A DNA stretch of 64,000 nt from Psychrobacter jeotgali (GCF_904846315.1 NZ_CAJHAF010000001.1:2356001-2420000), one strand, 5' to 3'; numbered from the stretch's first letter, positions 45,165-57,880 are shown. Translations and numbers: made by a program. The notes: generated from the sequence alone by a model not told the origin.

Positions 45165-46616
45165 CTATTTACCAATACAAAAACTACCGAATATTTTACC
45201 TAATAAATCATCAGCGCTAAATTCACCAGTAATCTCGCCTAAGCTCAGCTGGGCTTGACGTAAGCTTTCAGCAACCAGTTCACCGGCTTGAAAGACGATC
45301 AATTGCTCATGGGCTTCTGCTAAATAATCAGCGGTACGTCTTAGCGCATCAATATGACGAGTACGGGCAATTAGGCTATTCTCAGGAGGATGAAAACCGA
45401 CTTTATCGCACAAGGTTTGTATCAACGCCTCAATACCAAAACCTGTTTCACATGAAACATTGACCTGCTCGTAATAGCTATCATTATGCTGGATTTTTGT
45501 GATAGCGCTAATGTCATTAGTGATTAATAAGTCGCTCTTGTTAGCGATAATTAATAATCGTTGGGCGTCCGGTAATTCGCCAAACAGCTGTTCTACAAGC
45601 TGTAACGGAGTACTTTCTTCTTCAAGGTCACGGGTAACATCATAGACTAATAGTAGTATATCAGCCTGAGTAATGGCTTTACGCGCCCGTTCGATACCAA
45701 TACGTTCGACTGTATCCTCGGTATCTCGTAATCCTGCAGTGTCGGTTAGATGCAAGGTTAAACCGTTTAACACTACCGTTTCTTGGAGAGTATCGCGAGT
45801 GGTTCCAGCAACCTCAGTCACGATGGCACGCTCTTGCCCCGCTAGGCGATTAAGTAAGCTTGATTTACCTGCATTAGGTCTACCTGCTAATACCACGTGA
45901 ATACCGTCACGTAGCAACTGACCTTGCTTGGCGGTTGCCAGTACCGTCTGTATTTGTGCTTGGGTTTGCTCAAGCTTCTCTTGTATAACGCCATCGGACA
46001 AGAAATCCACGTCTTCTTCATCAGGAAAATCTATCGCCGCTTCCACATGCAAACGCAGATGAATAAGCTGTTCTAATAAGTGATTAATCTTTTGTGAGAA
46101 CTCGCCGCTCAAGGAGCGAATCGCACTGCTAGCAGCAGCGGCGCTGGTTGCATCAATAGCATCTGCGATGGCTTCAGCTTGCAGTAAATCTAATTTATCA
46201 TTATCAAAAGCTCGGTAAGAGAACTCTCCTGCCTGCGCTTGCTGAGCGCCCAACTCAAACACCCTTGCTAACAATTGATTCTGCAATATCATCCCACCGT
46301 GGCCTTGCAGCTCAATCACATCCTCGCCGGTAAAAGAGTGCGGCGCTTTAAAATACAGCACCAATCCTTCATCGATAACCGTGCCATCCTGCTGATAAAA
46401 ACGACAAAAGCTCGCCATGCGCGGAGTAAAGCTAGACTTCCCAGTTAACTGCCGAGCCATAGTATAAGCTTTTGGCCCCGACAGACGTATCACACCTACG
46501 CCGCCACGGCCAAGCGGCGTGGCAATCGCAGCAATCGTAGAGCTACTAGCTATTACAGACGACTCAAAAGAATCCTTAGGTGATAATACTACGTTGGAAT
46601 CCACACTTACTCTCAT
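45165..46616 (-). CDS. mnmE: tRNA modification GTPase MnmE (TrmE)
   Basis: A 483-residue GTPase which, with MnmG, installs the 5-carboxymethylaminomethyl group on wobble U34. The N-terminal THF-binding domain has IAAIATPLGRGGVGVIRLSG. The helical domain carries the embedded G domain with G1 GRPNAGKSSLLNRLAG, G2 TTRDT, G3 DTAGLR and G4 NKSD. The C-terminus ends in the functional FCIGK motif. A ~27-residue polar extension precedes the core. A parS-like site is embedded in the codons of VSCETGF. It is downstream of yidC, separated by a terminator. mnmG is not in the window. Confidence 0.96.
   Translation of the reverse strand: MRVSVDSNVVLSPKDSFESSVIASSSTIAAIATPLGRGGVGVIRLSGPKAYTMARQLTGKSSFTPRMASFCRFYQQDGTVIDEGLVLYFKAPHSFTGEDVIELQGHGGMILQNQLLARVFELGAQQAQAGEFSYRAFDNDKLDLLQAEAIADAIDATSAAAASSAIRSLSGEFSQKINHLLEQLIHLRLHVEAAIDFPDEEDVDFLSDGVIQEKLEQTQAQIQTVLATAKQGQLLRDGIHVVLAGRPNAGKSSLLNRLAGQERAIVTEVAGTTRDTLQETVVLNGLTLHLTDTAGLRDTEDTVERIGIERARKAITQADILLLVYDVTRDLEEESTPLQLVEQLFGELPDAQRLLIIANKSDLLITNDISAITKIQHNDSYYEQVNVSCETGFGIEALIQTLCDKVGFHPPENSLIARTRHIDALRRTADYLAEAHEQLIVFQAGELVAESLRQAQLSLGEITGEFSADDLLGKIFGSFCIGK
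45444..45459. promoter_or_regulatory. parS-like site inside mnmE
   Basis: TGTTTCACATGAAACA, one base from canonical, within the coding sequence. Confidence 0.75.
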
Positions 46617-46681
46617 TGGCTAAAAACTCCATTATAGACGGCTGGGCTGAGCCTGACAAAATAAACTTTAAGGTTATATAT

Positions 46682-46713
46682 AAAAAAACCACCGCTAGAG
46701 CGATGGTTTTTTT
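46682..46713 (-). terminator. Terminator after yidC
   Basis: AAAAAAACCACCGC and GCGATGGTTTTTTT pair with one mismatch, with a long T-run on the minus strand, 16 bases past the yidC stop. Confidence 0.85.
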
Positions 46714-46728
46714 AGCAAAAGCAGAAGA

Positions 46729-48414
46729 CTAACCAAGCACTTTAACCGTGCGTTTCTTTTGTTCTTCTTCGACTTTCTTATTCACAATATATTGATGAGT
46801 CATGCTAAATAAGTTGTTCACTGTCCAATACAGCACCAAACCTGCGGGGAAGAACAGCATGAAAGCGGTAAAGATAATCGGTAAAAACTTCATAACTTTT
46901 GCTTGCATGGGATCAGCGGGCTGCGGGTTTAACTGCTGCTGGATAAACATCGATGCACCCATCAGTAGCGGCAGAATGAACCAAGGATCCATCGCAGACA
47001 AATCCTGAATCCATAAAATCCATGGCGCATGACGAAGCTCAACACTCTCGACTAGTACCCAGTATAAGGCTAAGAAGATAGGCATCTGCATCAATATCGG
47101 CAGACAACCCGCCATGGGGTTAACCTTCTCTTCTTTGTAAATGCTCATCATCTCTTGCGACATCTTCATCCGATCGTCGCCATGCTCTTCTTTTAATGCT
47201 GCCAATCTAGGTGCGATAGCCCGCATTTTTGCCATTGAATAGTAACTCTTATTAGAGAACCACATTAAGGCAAATTTGACTAGAATCGTCAAAGCAATAA
47301 TAGACCAACCCCAGTTACCAATAATATTATGAATACCATCAAGTATCGCAAATAATATTTTTGATATCGGCCACAACAAACCATAATCAACGGTCTGATT
47401 TAGACCCACTGCTACATCCTTAAGCTCAGACTGTACTTTAGGCCCACTATATAACGTTGCATTTAAAGTTACTTGCTTATTGGTAGCCACATTAATCGGT
47501 TGGCTGTTAAACCCAATAAAATAATCACTACCAGTTTCACGGCTAAAGAAATTAGCGGTAAAGTTATCCGGCGTCCAAGCAGAAACGAAGTAATGCTGTA
47601 CGATCCCGACCCAGCCTTTATCGCTAGTCACATTTAATTCGCCATCACTAAACTTACCGAACTTGAGCTTATTATAAGGATCGTCAGGCGTACCCCAAGC
47701 ACCGCCAAGATAAGTGGCCATACTGAGCGCCCCTTTATCCGACATGCCCGGATCTTTACTGTCGTCACGCTTTAGTTGTGCAAACAGTTGACCTTGCCAG
47801 GGCTCAGCAGAAGTATTTTGGATCTTATAGCTAACATCGATCGGATATTCACCGCGGGTAAAGGTGAAGGTTTTGGTGATTTTTACGCCATCTTTTTGAT
47901 AGGTAAGGGGTACCGATAATAACGGTTGACCTTCTTCCATAACGTAATTATTAGTCGTATAGCTATAATTAGCTCGACCTTCGGCGGTATCAATACCATC
48001 TTTGCCAATCAGACCTGATTGAGCCACGTAGACACGATTGCTATTATTTTCCAGCAATACAAAAGGCTCATCACTATCTAGCGTCGCATCGTACTCTTTT
48101 AGAGCTGAATAAACGATATCACCGCCTTCTGGATTAATTTTCACATTATAGCGATCAGTCGTAACCGTAATAAGCCCTGTCTCTTTAGCTGGTGCCGTAG
48201 TGGCTCCTACACTAGCTTCGGTAGGTAGCGTCTGCACTGGAATGTCACCAGCAGCACCCGAAGTGGAGGGGATATCAGCGCCTACCGAGGTTACCGTTTC
48301 TGGCACCGGATCGACGACGGGTACATCGGCATAATCATCTCGCCATGCCAAAATTAGCAGATAAGCGGTGATTAGCATCGCAATGATGATCATCACCCGA
48401 AATATCTTTTGCAT
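46729..48414 (-). CDS. yidC: Membrane protein insertase YidC
   Basis: A 561-residue inner-membrane insertase working with or without SecYEG. TM1 is at the N-terminus (VMIIIAMLITAYLLILAW). A large periplasmic beta domain (about 80-340) follows, including TVTTDRYNVKINPEGGDIV. The conserved five-TM core begins near LFAILDGIHNIIGNWGWSIIALTILVK and includes MAGCLPILMQMPIFLALYWVL and GLVLYWTVNNLFS. The basic C-terminal tail contacts ribosomes. It is in the standard rpmH-rnpA-yidD-yidC-mnmE order. A 227-base gap separating it from yidD contains one DnaA box (48613-48621). Confidence 0.97.
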   Translation of the reverse strand: MQKIFRVMIIIAMLITAYLLILAWRDDYADVPVVDPVPETVTSVGADIPSTSGAAGDIPVQTLPTEASVGATTAPAKETGLITVTTDRYNVKINPEGGDIVYSALKEYDATLDSDEPFVLLENNSNRVYVAQSGLIGKDGIDTAEGRANYSYTTNNYVMEEGQPLLSVPLTYQKDGVKITKTFTFTRGEYPIDVSYKIQNTSAEPWQGQLFAQLKRDDSKDPGMSDKGALSMATYLGGAWGTPDDPYNKLKFGKFSDGELNVTSDKGWVGIVQHYFVSAWTPDNFTANFFSRETGSDYFIGFNSQPINVATNKQVTLNATLYSGPKVQSELKDVAVGLNQTVDYGLLWPISKILFAILDGIHNIIGNWGWSIIALTILVKFALMWFSNKSYYSMAKMRAIAPRLAALKEEHGDDRMKMSQEMMSIYKEEKVNPMAGCLPILMQMPIFLALYWVLVESVELRHAPWILWIQDLSAMDPWFILPLLMGASMFIQQQLNPQPADPMQAKVMKFLPIIFTAFMLFFPAGLVLYWTVNNLFSMTHQYIVNKKVEEEQKKRTVKVLG

Positions 48415-48612
48415 AAACCTTTCCTAAATTAAAAATAGGGTATAAAAAATTAGGGCATGTGCCACGACTACAGATCGCAGTTGCCTGTATATATACGAAG
48501 CTATCTATAGAGCTATATATAAAAATAACCACAATAGGGGCAGTCATTTACATAAAATGTGCATCATTTTACTAAAAAAATGGTCTAAATGATACCAACA
48601 GTGTTGATAAGC

Positions 48613-48621
48613 TGTGGATAA
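48613..48621 (-). promoter_or_regulatory. Isolated DnaA box between yidC and yidD
   Basis: TGTGGATAA, the exact complement of TTATCCACA, lies 1.4 kb from the main origin cluster. Confidence 0.6.
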
Positions 48622-48641
48622 CTCATTATAAACTATGGAAC

Positions 48642-49016
48642 TTATTTTATTCTCATTAAATAGTTCAGGCGAGCAACATAACTGTAGCGATCACGATAAA
48701 CCCCTATTCCTTGGGCTTTGTGATCTAAAGGAAGCGTAGAGGGGAAATACTGATAATTATAAGAAGCTAATGGGAGGGGTACAAAATCGATGCCATGCCC
48801 TCCTAAGGGGTGACAACGTCCAATACGTTTTAATAGTAGCCAACTCCCTGACCAAACACCGTGCCATGCTAACGCTTGCTCACCATATTGTGAACAGGTT
48901 GGATAGTATCTGCAGCGCGCAGGAATAATTGGACTAATTATTTTCTTATAAAATAAAATAATATTAATAAATAATAAATAAAATATTTTATTTATTCTAT
49001 TAATTAAATAATCCAT
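48642..49016 (-). CDS. yidD: Membrane protein insertion efficiency factor YidD
   Basis: A 124-residue protein that assists YidC-dependent insertion. The conserved core is IIPARCRYYPTCSQYGEQALAWHGVWSGSWLLLKRIGRCHPLGGHGIDFVP, with the characteristic cysteines. The first ~28 residues form a hydrophobic, Ile/Phe-rich amphipathic or membrane segment, and their DNA is extremely A+T-rich. A C-terminal extension of about 40 residues exceeds the usual 80-90 length. It starts 11 bases after the rnpA stop, with no clear ribosome site, so expression probably depends on coupling to rnpA. Confidence 0.94.
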   Translation of the reverse strand: MDYLINRINKIFYLLFINIILFYKKIISPIIPARCRYYPTCSQYGEQALAWHGVWSGSWLLLKRIGRCHPLGGHGIDFVPLPLASYNYQYFPSTLPLDHKAQGIGVYRDRYSYVARLNYLMRIK

Positions 49017-49027
49017 TTTAATTTTTT

Positions 49028-49390
49028 CTATTTTTTTAAAATATTATTTATTTCTTTTTTTATATCTTTTTTATCTAATTCATTAATTGATTTTTTTACT
49101 ATAAAAACAATATCCTTATTTTTTAAATCCAAAGCCTTTAAACGAAAGCTTTCACGTATTTGCCTTTTCACTAAGTTTCGCGCCACAGCAGTGGGCACTT
49201 TTCGCTTGGTAATCGCCATTCCAACCCTTGCTTGCTGCTGATTATTAGAGCGTACAAAGGCCATCAGATGACTTTGATGTATCTTACGCTCAGGAGCATC
49301 AAAAACCTCTCTGAAGGCTGCTGGGGTGAGCAGACGCTGCTCTTTAGTGAAGCGGCAAGTGGTTGGGACTGGTGGAATAGTGTTAGACAT
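49028..49390 (-). CDS. rnpA: Ribonuclease P protein component
   Basis: A 120-residue basic protein that binds the RNase P RNA for 5' tRNA maturation. It has the central signature RNLVKRQIRESFR, the LLTPAAFREVFDA N-terminal helix region and RVGMAITKRKVPTAV. The last 35 residues (ALDLKNKDIVFIVKKSINELDKKDIKKEINNILKK) lie in DNA made almost only of A and T. It is downstream of rpmH, with a terminator-like hairpin between them. Confidence 0.95.
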   Translation of the reverse strand: MSNTIPPVPTTCRFTKEQRLLTPAAFREVFDAPERKIHQSHLMAFVRSNNQQQARVGMAITKRKVPTAVARNLVKRQIRESFRLKALDLKNKDIVFIVKKSINELDKKDIKKEINNILKK

Positions 49391-49525
49391 AGTGCAACCT
49401 AGATGAATGCTAAGAAAAGCGCTAGTATAATATAGTTGATCCTAAATAAAATCGGCACACTCGGTGATCTGTATTGCTGGTATCAACTTTAAAGTGTGTT
49501 AACTATAATACAAAATACTGAGACA

Positions 49526-49553
49526 AAAAAAAGCGCCGATATGGGCGCTTTTA
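49526..49553 (-). terminator. Terminator or attenuator between rpmH and rnpA
   Basis: AAAAGCGCC and GGGCGCTTTT pair around a 5-base loop and end in a T-run on the minus strand. It would reduce read-through from rpmH into rnpA. Confidence 0.8.
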
Positions 49554-49656
49554 AAATATGGTATAAGTGAAAGTCACGTTCAATTCGTGTTGTTCCCCAT
49601 AAAATAAATATAGGTCATCAACAAACACTATCAACCATAGGCATCGACTGTAACGA

Positions 49657-49791
49657 TTAAACCGTTAGACGATGACGGCCTTTAGCGCGGCGACGTGCTA
49701 AAACTTGACGACCTTTTTTCGTTGCCATACGAGCACGGAAACCGTGAGTACGCTTACGCTTGATCACGCTTGGTTGGAATGTACGTTTCAT
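49657..49791 (-). CDS. rpmH: 50S ribosomal protein L34
   Basis: A 44-residue, strongly basic ribosomal protein, read directly from the minus strand. It begins [20 protein letters not shown] and ends GRHRLTV, the universal L34 signature, including the RTHGFR segment. The length is standard. It is the first gene of the leftward origin-flanking operon and is divergent from dnaA, with the origin between them. The ATG is preceded by AGGTGAG on the minus strand. Confidence 0.98.
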   Translation of the reverse strand: MKRTFQPSVIKRKRTHGFRARMATKKGRQVLARRRAKGRHRLTV

Positions 49792-49975
49792 AACTCACCT
49801 ATCAAATAATGGACTAAATTCACAATAGCGCAGGATTATACCACTGCATTATATCATGGTCAATCATCTAATTGATTGTTTTATTCTAACTATGATTGAC
49901 TAGTCCTAGTTATCGGCTTTATTCCTAGGGTTTATCAAGCTTGATTATTGAGCTTTTAGTGTCTTGTTTGAAAAG

Positions 49976-50211
49976 TTATCCACAGAATTCATCGAACTCT
50001 ATAATAACTAATTAATTAATATATATAAGTATTGTTGTTATTGGGGCCCTTATTATCTGTGGTTAAGTCGATTTTATCTTTTATTATCAATAGATTAGCC
50101 TATGGGTAACCCTGTGGATAAGCTGTGGGTAGAATATGGATAACTTCGAGGTTCAACTTATCCACAAAACTATCCACAGTCTTATCCACAAAAAACAGGA
50201 TGTTATCCACA
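49976..50211. other. oriC: oriC: DnaA-box cluster upstream of dnaA
   Basis: Perfect TTATCCACA boxes lie at 49976-49984, 50158-50166, 50182-50190 and 50203-50211 (plus), and at 50113-50121 as the complement. One-mismatch boxes are at 50135-50143 (minus) and 50170-50178 (plus). An A+T-only-like stretch at 50001-50036 (ATAATAACTAATTAATTAAT...) is a good unwinding-element candidate between the first box and the main cluster. The region fills the rpmH-dnaA gap, the usual origin position in Moraxellaceae and Pseudomonas. Assignment as the chromosome origin is inference from box density and gene context. Confidence 0.88.
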
Positions 50212-50368
50212 GGCTATTTGTGTTAGATTAGCACCTATTCGATATGCTAATGCATTAGTGGTTTGGACAGCTAAATCTCTCTTGTTATTTACAGAATACC
50301 TGTATAAAAAGCGCCGGTATAAACCACTCCTACAAATTAACTATTTTAAATTTAAGGCCATTAGTTCC

Positions 50369-51841
50369 ATGATAGACACCGTTACCCTATGGGATAAATG
50401 TTTAGATGATCTACGCTATCATGTCAAAGATAACGTGTTCACCATGTGGCTGAGACCGCTATCAGTACATCAAGAATCAAGTACCTTGGTTATTCGAGCA
50501 CCTAACGATTATTTTGTTTCTTATATCAAAAAGAATCATTTAGACGATATCCAGCAGTTGGTTGCTAAGCACAGTCAAGATAGTATTGAAGATGTCATTG
50601 TGCGTGTTGATAATGCTGGGCACACTACTTCTACTGACAACTTAGAGCTAAGTAACAACTCTCAGTCTTCGGGGCTGCTCTTTGAGAATAATTCAAACTC
50701 AACAGCGGCGAACCCCTCCCCTACCCTAGCTTCTCAAAATAATAAAACAGATCGCCTGAGTGTAGATAATGATATCAATAGACAGCATGCCAATCTTATT
50801 GATGCTACTGATGCTAAGTCTCTTAGCTACCTCAATCCTGATTTTACCTTTGAAACCTTTGTTACTGGTAAGTCCAACAGCCTTGCTTACAAGGCTTGTT
50901 ATGAGCTCAGTAAACGTCAGTCAAAGAATCGTCACAATCCTTTATTTATTTATGGGCCTTCAGGTTTGGGAAAAACCCATTTAATGCATTCTGTAGCAGA
51001 TCGCTATTTAAAAAATAATAGAAGTTTTTATTATTTCACTTCTGAGAAATTTATTAATCAATTAGTTTATTCTTTAAGAAATAATAAAATAGAAGATTTT
51101 AAAAAGAAAATAAAAAAAGTTGATTTGTTGATTGTAGATGATATTCATGTTTTGGCTGGTAAGACTAAAAGTAGTAATGAGTTTTTGACTTTATTTGCCG
51201 ATTTTACTAGTGGGGATAAACAACTGATATTGGCATCTGATCGTCATCCCTCACAGATGACTGAATTTGATGAGCGTTTTCGCTCAAGGTTTTCTTGGGG
51301 GTTGACGGTGGCAGTCGAGCCTCCTGAGATTGATACTCGAGTGCAGATTTTACAAAAAAAGGCGGCGTCCTCGGGTATGACGTTACCTAAAGAGTGCGCT
51401 TTATTTATTGCGCAAAATGTAGTCTCTAATGTCAGGCGTTTAGAAGGTGCTTTAAACCAAGTTTTTGCTAATGCTAATCTGACTGGTGCGCCCATTACCC
51501 TTGAGATGGTGCAATATGCTTTAAAAGATATCGTTGCTATGCGGGTGCAGGCAGTAAATATGGATAATATTCGTAAAGTGGTGGCCGAATATTATGATGT
51601 TTCCGTCAAAGACTTGATGGGGCGCAAGCGTACCCGCAGCATTGCTAGGCCGCGTCAGGTTGCCATGGCATTATCACGAGAGTTGACCGGCGACAGTTAC
51701 CCTGATATTGGCCAGTCATTTGGTGGTCGTGACCATACCACCGTTATGCATGGCTGCGATAAAGTGGCACAGCTGCGCGCAACTGATCCTGCTTTTGATA
51801 AAGATTACAAAGCGTTGGCAATGATGTTACAAGCAGGTTAA
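50369..51841 (+). CDS. dnaA: Chromosomal replication initiator DnaA
   Basis: A 490-residue AAA+ initiator that binds DnaA boxes and unwinds oriC. I start at ATG 50369 (MIDTVTLWDKCLDDLRYHV); an earlier in-frame GTG at 50258 only adds a non-conserved tail. Domain I (about 1-85) is followed by a polar linker (about 90-150). Domain III has Walker A GPSGLGKTH, Walker B LLIVDDIHVLAGK and the arginine-rich FDERFRSRFSWG. Domain IV ends with the DNA-recognition signature GGRDHTTVMHG. The perfect boxes just upstream imply autoregulation. dnaN follows. Confidence 0.97.
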   Translation: MIDTVTLWDKCLDDLRYHVKDNVFTMWLRPLSVHQESSTLVIRAPNDYFVSYIKKNHLDDIQQLVAKHSQDSIEDVIVRVDNAGHTTSTDNLELSNNSQSSGLLFENNSNSTAANPSPTLASQNNKTDRLSVDNDINRQHANLIDATDAKSLSYLNPDFTFETFVTGKSNSLAYKACYELSKRQSKNRHNPLFIYGPSGLGKTHLMHSVADRYLKNNRSFYYFTSEKFINQLVYSLRNNKIEDFKKKIKKVDLLIVDDIHVLAGKTKSSNEFLTLFADFTSGDKQLILASDRHPSQMTEFDERFRSRFSWGLTVAVEPPEIDTRVQILQKKAASSGMTLPKECALFIAQNVVSNVRRLEGALNQVFANANLTGAPITLEMVQYALKDIVAMRVQAVNMDNIRKVVAEYYDVSVKDLMGRKRTRSIARPRQVAMALSRELTGDSYPDIGQSFGGRDHTTVMHGCDKVAQLRATDPAFDKDYKALAMMLQAG

Positions 51842-52116
51842 AGTAGATAGGTTTAACAGTGTTTCGCTAAGGTTTTAGTCCGATGTTTTAGTTGGCCAAT
51901 ATGGTTTATAATGGTTAAAAATAAGTAGCTATGTTTATAGTGTATATAGTTATGGGTGGTATATAGCCTTGGTTGATATTAAATAAAAAAATGAGCGATT
52001 ACCCTCAATCGAGCGTTAGAAACAATTAGGCGTTGAAAATTGGCGCCAAAAGATGATCCCCTAGTTTTTTGGACAAGATCTTTGAATCAGCATTCCTAAA
52101 ATAAGAGTAACTGAGT

Positions 52117-53292
52117 ATGCAATTATCGATTAATCGAGAGTCGTTATTAAAAGCCATTAATTTGATCGCCAAAGCTGCTGATAAAAGGCACAATATGGTG
52201 ATTTTGGGTAATATCAAACTACAGTTGTCTGAATCAGAGCTTATTTTAACCGCTTCTGATTTGGAGGTGGAGTTGACTTCAACTCTCAAGTTACCGGCAG
52301 GGGCTTGTATTGAGGCTGGTGCGACGACTTTACCTGCGACTAAGCTCAGGGATATCTGTAAATCACTGCCGGCGCAAGCGCAAGTCAATCTGACCACTCA
52401 AGAAAATGAGCGCTGCTTATTAACCAGTGGTAAGAGCCGCTTTACCTTGGGCACCCTGCCTAGCGAGGACTATCCTAGCTTGGGTAATCCGGAGAACATC
52501 ACCCCGATAGTGATTAGCCGTAGCCGTCTAAGCGATCTGATTCATAAAACTCAGTTCGCTATGGCGATTCAAGACGTACGCTACTATTTGACTGGGATGC
52601 TGTTTGATGTCTCAGAGCAGCAGCTGACTACGGTGGCTACTGATGGACACCGTTTGGCTTTAGCTCGAAGTGTGGTTGAGGTTAATAGTGATCTAAACAT
52701 GCAAGCTATTCTGCCGCGTAAGGCGGTGATTGAGCTTGAACGACTGGCTTCTGAGCTTGGCAAAATGCTTGGAGAGCAAGATAATGCGGTTACTTTAAGT
52801 TTTGGTCGCGAGTTCTTGCAAGTCAGCTTACCCTTTGGTGATGTTGATAGTGCAGGGCAGGTGAGCACGGACTTGATGGTTACCTTTACCGCTCGTTTGA
52901 TCGATGGTAAGTTTCCAGACTATCGCCGAGTAATGCCTAGTAATACTGATAAACTAGCGCTATTAAGCCAAGATAAATTAAGTGATGTACTGCGCCGAGT
53001 GGCAATTTTGAGTAATGAAAAATCGCGCGGGGTAGTGTTCAATTTTGCTAGCGACGGTATGGTAGAAGTACGGGCTAATAATGCCGAGCAAGATGAAGCG
53101 GTGGAGATGCTGCAAGCTAAATATCAAGGCGATCCTATGGAGTTATCCTTCAACGCCGCTTATCTACAAGACGTACTGAGTGTTATCCAAGGTGACGTAC
53201 AGATGCATATGAGTCAATCGAATGCGTCTGTATTGGTCAATCAGCTTAATGATAATTTGCATCAATATGTGATCATGCCGATGCGTATATAG
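52117..53292 (+). CDS. dnaN: DNA polymerase III beta subunit (sliding clamp)
   Basis: A 391-residue clamp that tethers Pol III to DNA. The three repeated clamp domains are visible: MQLSINRESLLKAI, SDLIHKTQFAMAIQDVRYYLTGMLF and the C-terminal MELSFNAAYLQDVLSV, with the clamp-loader/peptide-pocket end YVIMPMRI. It is about 25 residues longer than E. coli DnaN because of loops, such as the one near LGEQDNAVTL. It is 275 bases downstream of dnaA in the usual dnaA-dnaN-recF-gyrB order. The gap contains no obvious terminator. Confidence 0.97.
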   Translation: MQLSINRESLLKAINLIAKAADKRHNMVILGNIKLQLSESELILTASDLEVELTSTLKLPAGACIEAGATTLPATKLRDICKSLPAQAQVNLTTQENERCLLTSGKSRFTLGTLPSEDYPSLGNPENITPIVISRSRLSDLIHKTQFAMAIQDVRYYLTGMLFDVSEQQLTTVATDGHRLALARSVVEVNSDLNMQAILPRKAVIELERLASELGKMLGEQDNAVTLSFGREFLQVSLPFGDVDSAGQVSTDLMVTFTARLIDGKFPDYRRVMPSNTDKLALLSQDKLSDVLRRVAILSNEKSRGVVFNFASDGMVEVRANNAEQDEAVEMLQAKYQGDPMELSFNAAYLQDVLSVIQGDVQMHMSQSNASVLVNQLNDNLHQYVIMPMRI

Positions 53293-53411
53293 TTGACTCA
53301 CTATTTAGTATCAATTATACGGTGTAATACCAACAATAGCATTGGATAATCAGTAATCTAAAAAGATAGACGCTGATGCGGGAGTTAATAAAATGGGCGG
53401 TTATCAGCATT

Positions 53412-54599
53412 ATGATTGAACGTCTCCAAGTCTCGCATCTGCGTAACCTTAATCAGTTAACTCTACAGACAGCGGCCTGTAATGTCATTATCGGTGCTAA
53501 CGGTAGTGGTAAAACATCCTTGCTTGAAGCTATATTTTTGTTGTCACGGGGCAAAAGTTTTCGTCATCATCAGCCCAAGCGCTATATTCAGCACCATCAA
53601 CCCGCCACTACCGTCCATGCCATACTATCTGACGACCGCACCATAGCTATCCAAAAACAAACGGATGCCGCTACTATTCTACGGCTCAATCAAACTACTG
53701 TTTATAATCAAAGTATCCTTACCGAACAGCTGCCAACCTTGCTAATCGACCCTTCTACTATGGATATGTTAGAGCAGGGGAGTGCCAGTCGGCGTCAATT
53801 GCTAGACTGGCTAGTGTTTCACATGAAACAAGGCTTTCATCCTCAATGGGTCTCTTATCAGCGTTTATTAAAGCAGCGCAATAGTCTACTTAAACAGACC
53901 AACAGCTTAAATAAAAGCCAGCTTGCCGAGTTAAGAGCGTGGGATAAAGGGCTGGCCAATCATGCAGCTCTTATTCATCATTACCGAGAGCAAGTATTTG
54001 AAGCATGGCAGCCTTATTTTGCTAAAAGTAGTGTACAGTTGCTACCCACTTACGCTGAGCAACTAAGCCTAAGTTATAATCCTGGCTATGATGCCAGCAG
54101 ACCTTTAGATGAACAGCTTTATGAGCGTTTGAATCAGGATTTACAGCTGGGTTATACTCGTATTGGCAGCCACCGAGCTGATGTTCATGTGCACTGGCGC
54201 TCAAGCAGTGATAGCGAGGGTCCGATAACTTCAACGGATACTGGGGTAAAGCTACCCGCTCTAAAAGAGCAAGCCGCCAATATCTTGTCCCGTGGAGAAA
54301 AGAAGCTGTTAATTACCGCATTACGTTTATCGCAGTTGCCTTTATTGCTTGAGAGCGATATTGGAAACCCAATGTTATCTAATGCAGCTCCAGACGCAAA
54401 AGCGACTCCTGTAGTGCTACTAGATGACATCACTGCAGAGCTTGATGATAGAGCCATAGATATTCTGTTATCAACCTTAGCCAAGCTGCCCTGCCAAGTA
54501 TTTATAACCAGTTTAACCGAAGACGTTCTGCCATTAATTAATAAGTACTGGTCAATTTCTACAGTGTTTCACATGAAACAAGGTGAGATTTTTGTATAA
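53412..54599 (+). CDS. recF: DNA replication and repair protein RecF
   Basis: A 395-residue SMC-like ABC ATPase that promotes RecA loading at gapped DNA. Walker A GANGSGKTS lies near the start (after MIERLQVSHLRNLNQLTLQT). The signature-like ILSRGEKKLLITALRLSQ and Walker B VVLLDDITAELDD are present. I start at ATG 53412, matching the conserved beginning; ATG 53376 would add 12 residues. Two parS-like sites (53815 and 54565) each encode FHMKQ within the gene, the second 5 codons from the end. It is followed by a 565-base gap before gyrB. Confidence 0.95.
   Translation: MIERLQVSHLRNLNQLTLQTAACNVIIGANGSGKTSLLEAIFLLSRGKSFRHHQPKRYIQHHQPATTVHAILSDDRTIAIQKQTDAATILRLNQTTVYNQSILTEQLPTLLIDPSTMDMLEQGSASRRQLLDWLVFHMKQGFHPQWVSYQRLLKQRNSLLKQTNSLNKSQLAELRAWDKGLANHAALIHHYREQVFEAWQPYFAKSSVQLLPTYAEQLSLSYNPGYDASRPLDEQLYERLNQDLQLGYTRIGSHRADVHVHWRSSSDSEGPITSTDTGVKLPALKEQAANILSRGEKKLLITALRLSQLPLLLESDIGNPMLSNAAPDAKATPVVLLDDITAELDDRAIDILLSTLAKLPCQVFITSLTEDVLPLINKYWSISTVFHMKQGEIFV
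53815..53830. promoter_or_regulatory. parS-like site inside recF (first)
   Basis: TGTTTCACATGAAACA, encoding VFHMKQ. Confidence 0.75.
54565..54580. promoter_or_regulatory. parS-like site inside recF (second)
   Basis: TGTTTCACATGAAACA, identical to the first recF site and again encoding VFHMKQ, close to the stop codon. Confidence 0.75.
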
Positions 54600-57810
<3,211 letters not shown>

Positions 57811-57831
57811 ATATAGAGTTTGAATATTATT

Positions 57832-57865
57832 AAAAAGCCACTTTGTTAACAAGGTGGCTTTTTTT
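57832..57865 (+). terminator. Terminator after gyrB
   Basis: AAAAAGCCACTTTGTT and AACAAGGTGGCTTTTT pair with one wobble; a T-run follows and a parS-like site begins at its end. Confidence 0.88.
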
Positions 57866-57880
57866 GTTTCACGTGGAACT
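57865..57880. promoter_or_regulatory. parS-like site (variant)
   Basis: TGTTTCACGTGGAACT differs from the canonical palindrome in the right arm, the weakest match of the set. Confidence 0.6.

Noticed and set aside
48335..48547. 70-codon frame overlapping the yidC start
   Set aside because: It is antisense or out of frame to the conserved yidC N-terminus and carries no family signal.
48589..53345. Recurring ATACCAA(C/T)A words near 42.39, 48.59, 49.48 and 53.32 kb
   Set aside because: The shared stretch is short, and without a whole-genome repeat count I could not tell it from chance or from worn copies of a dispersed element.
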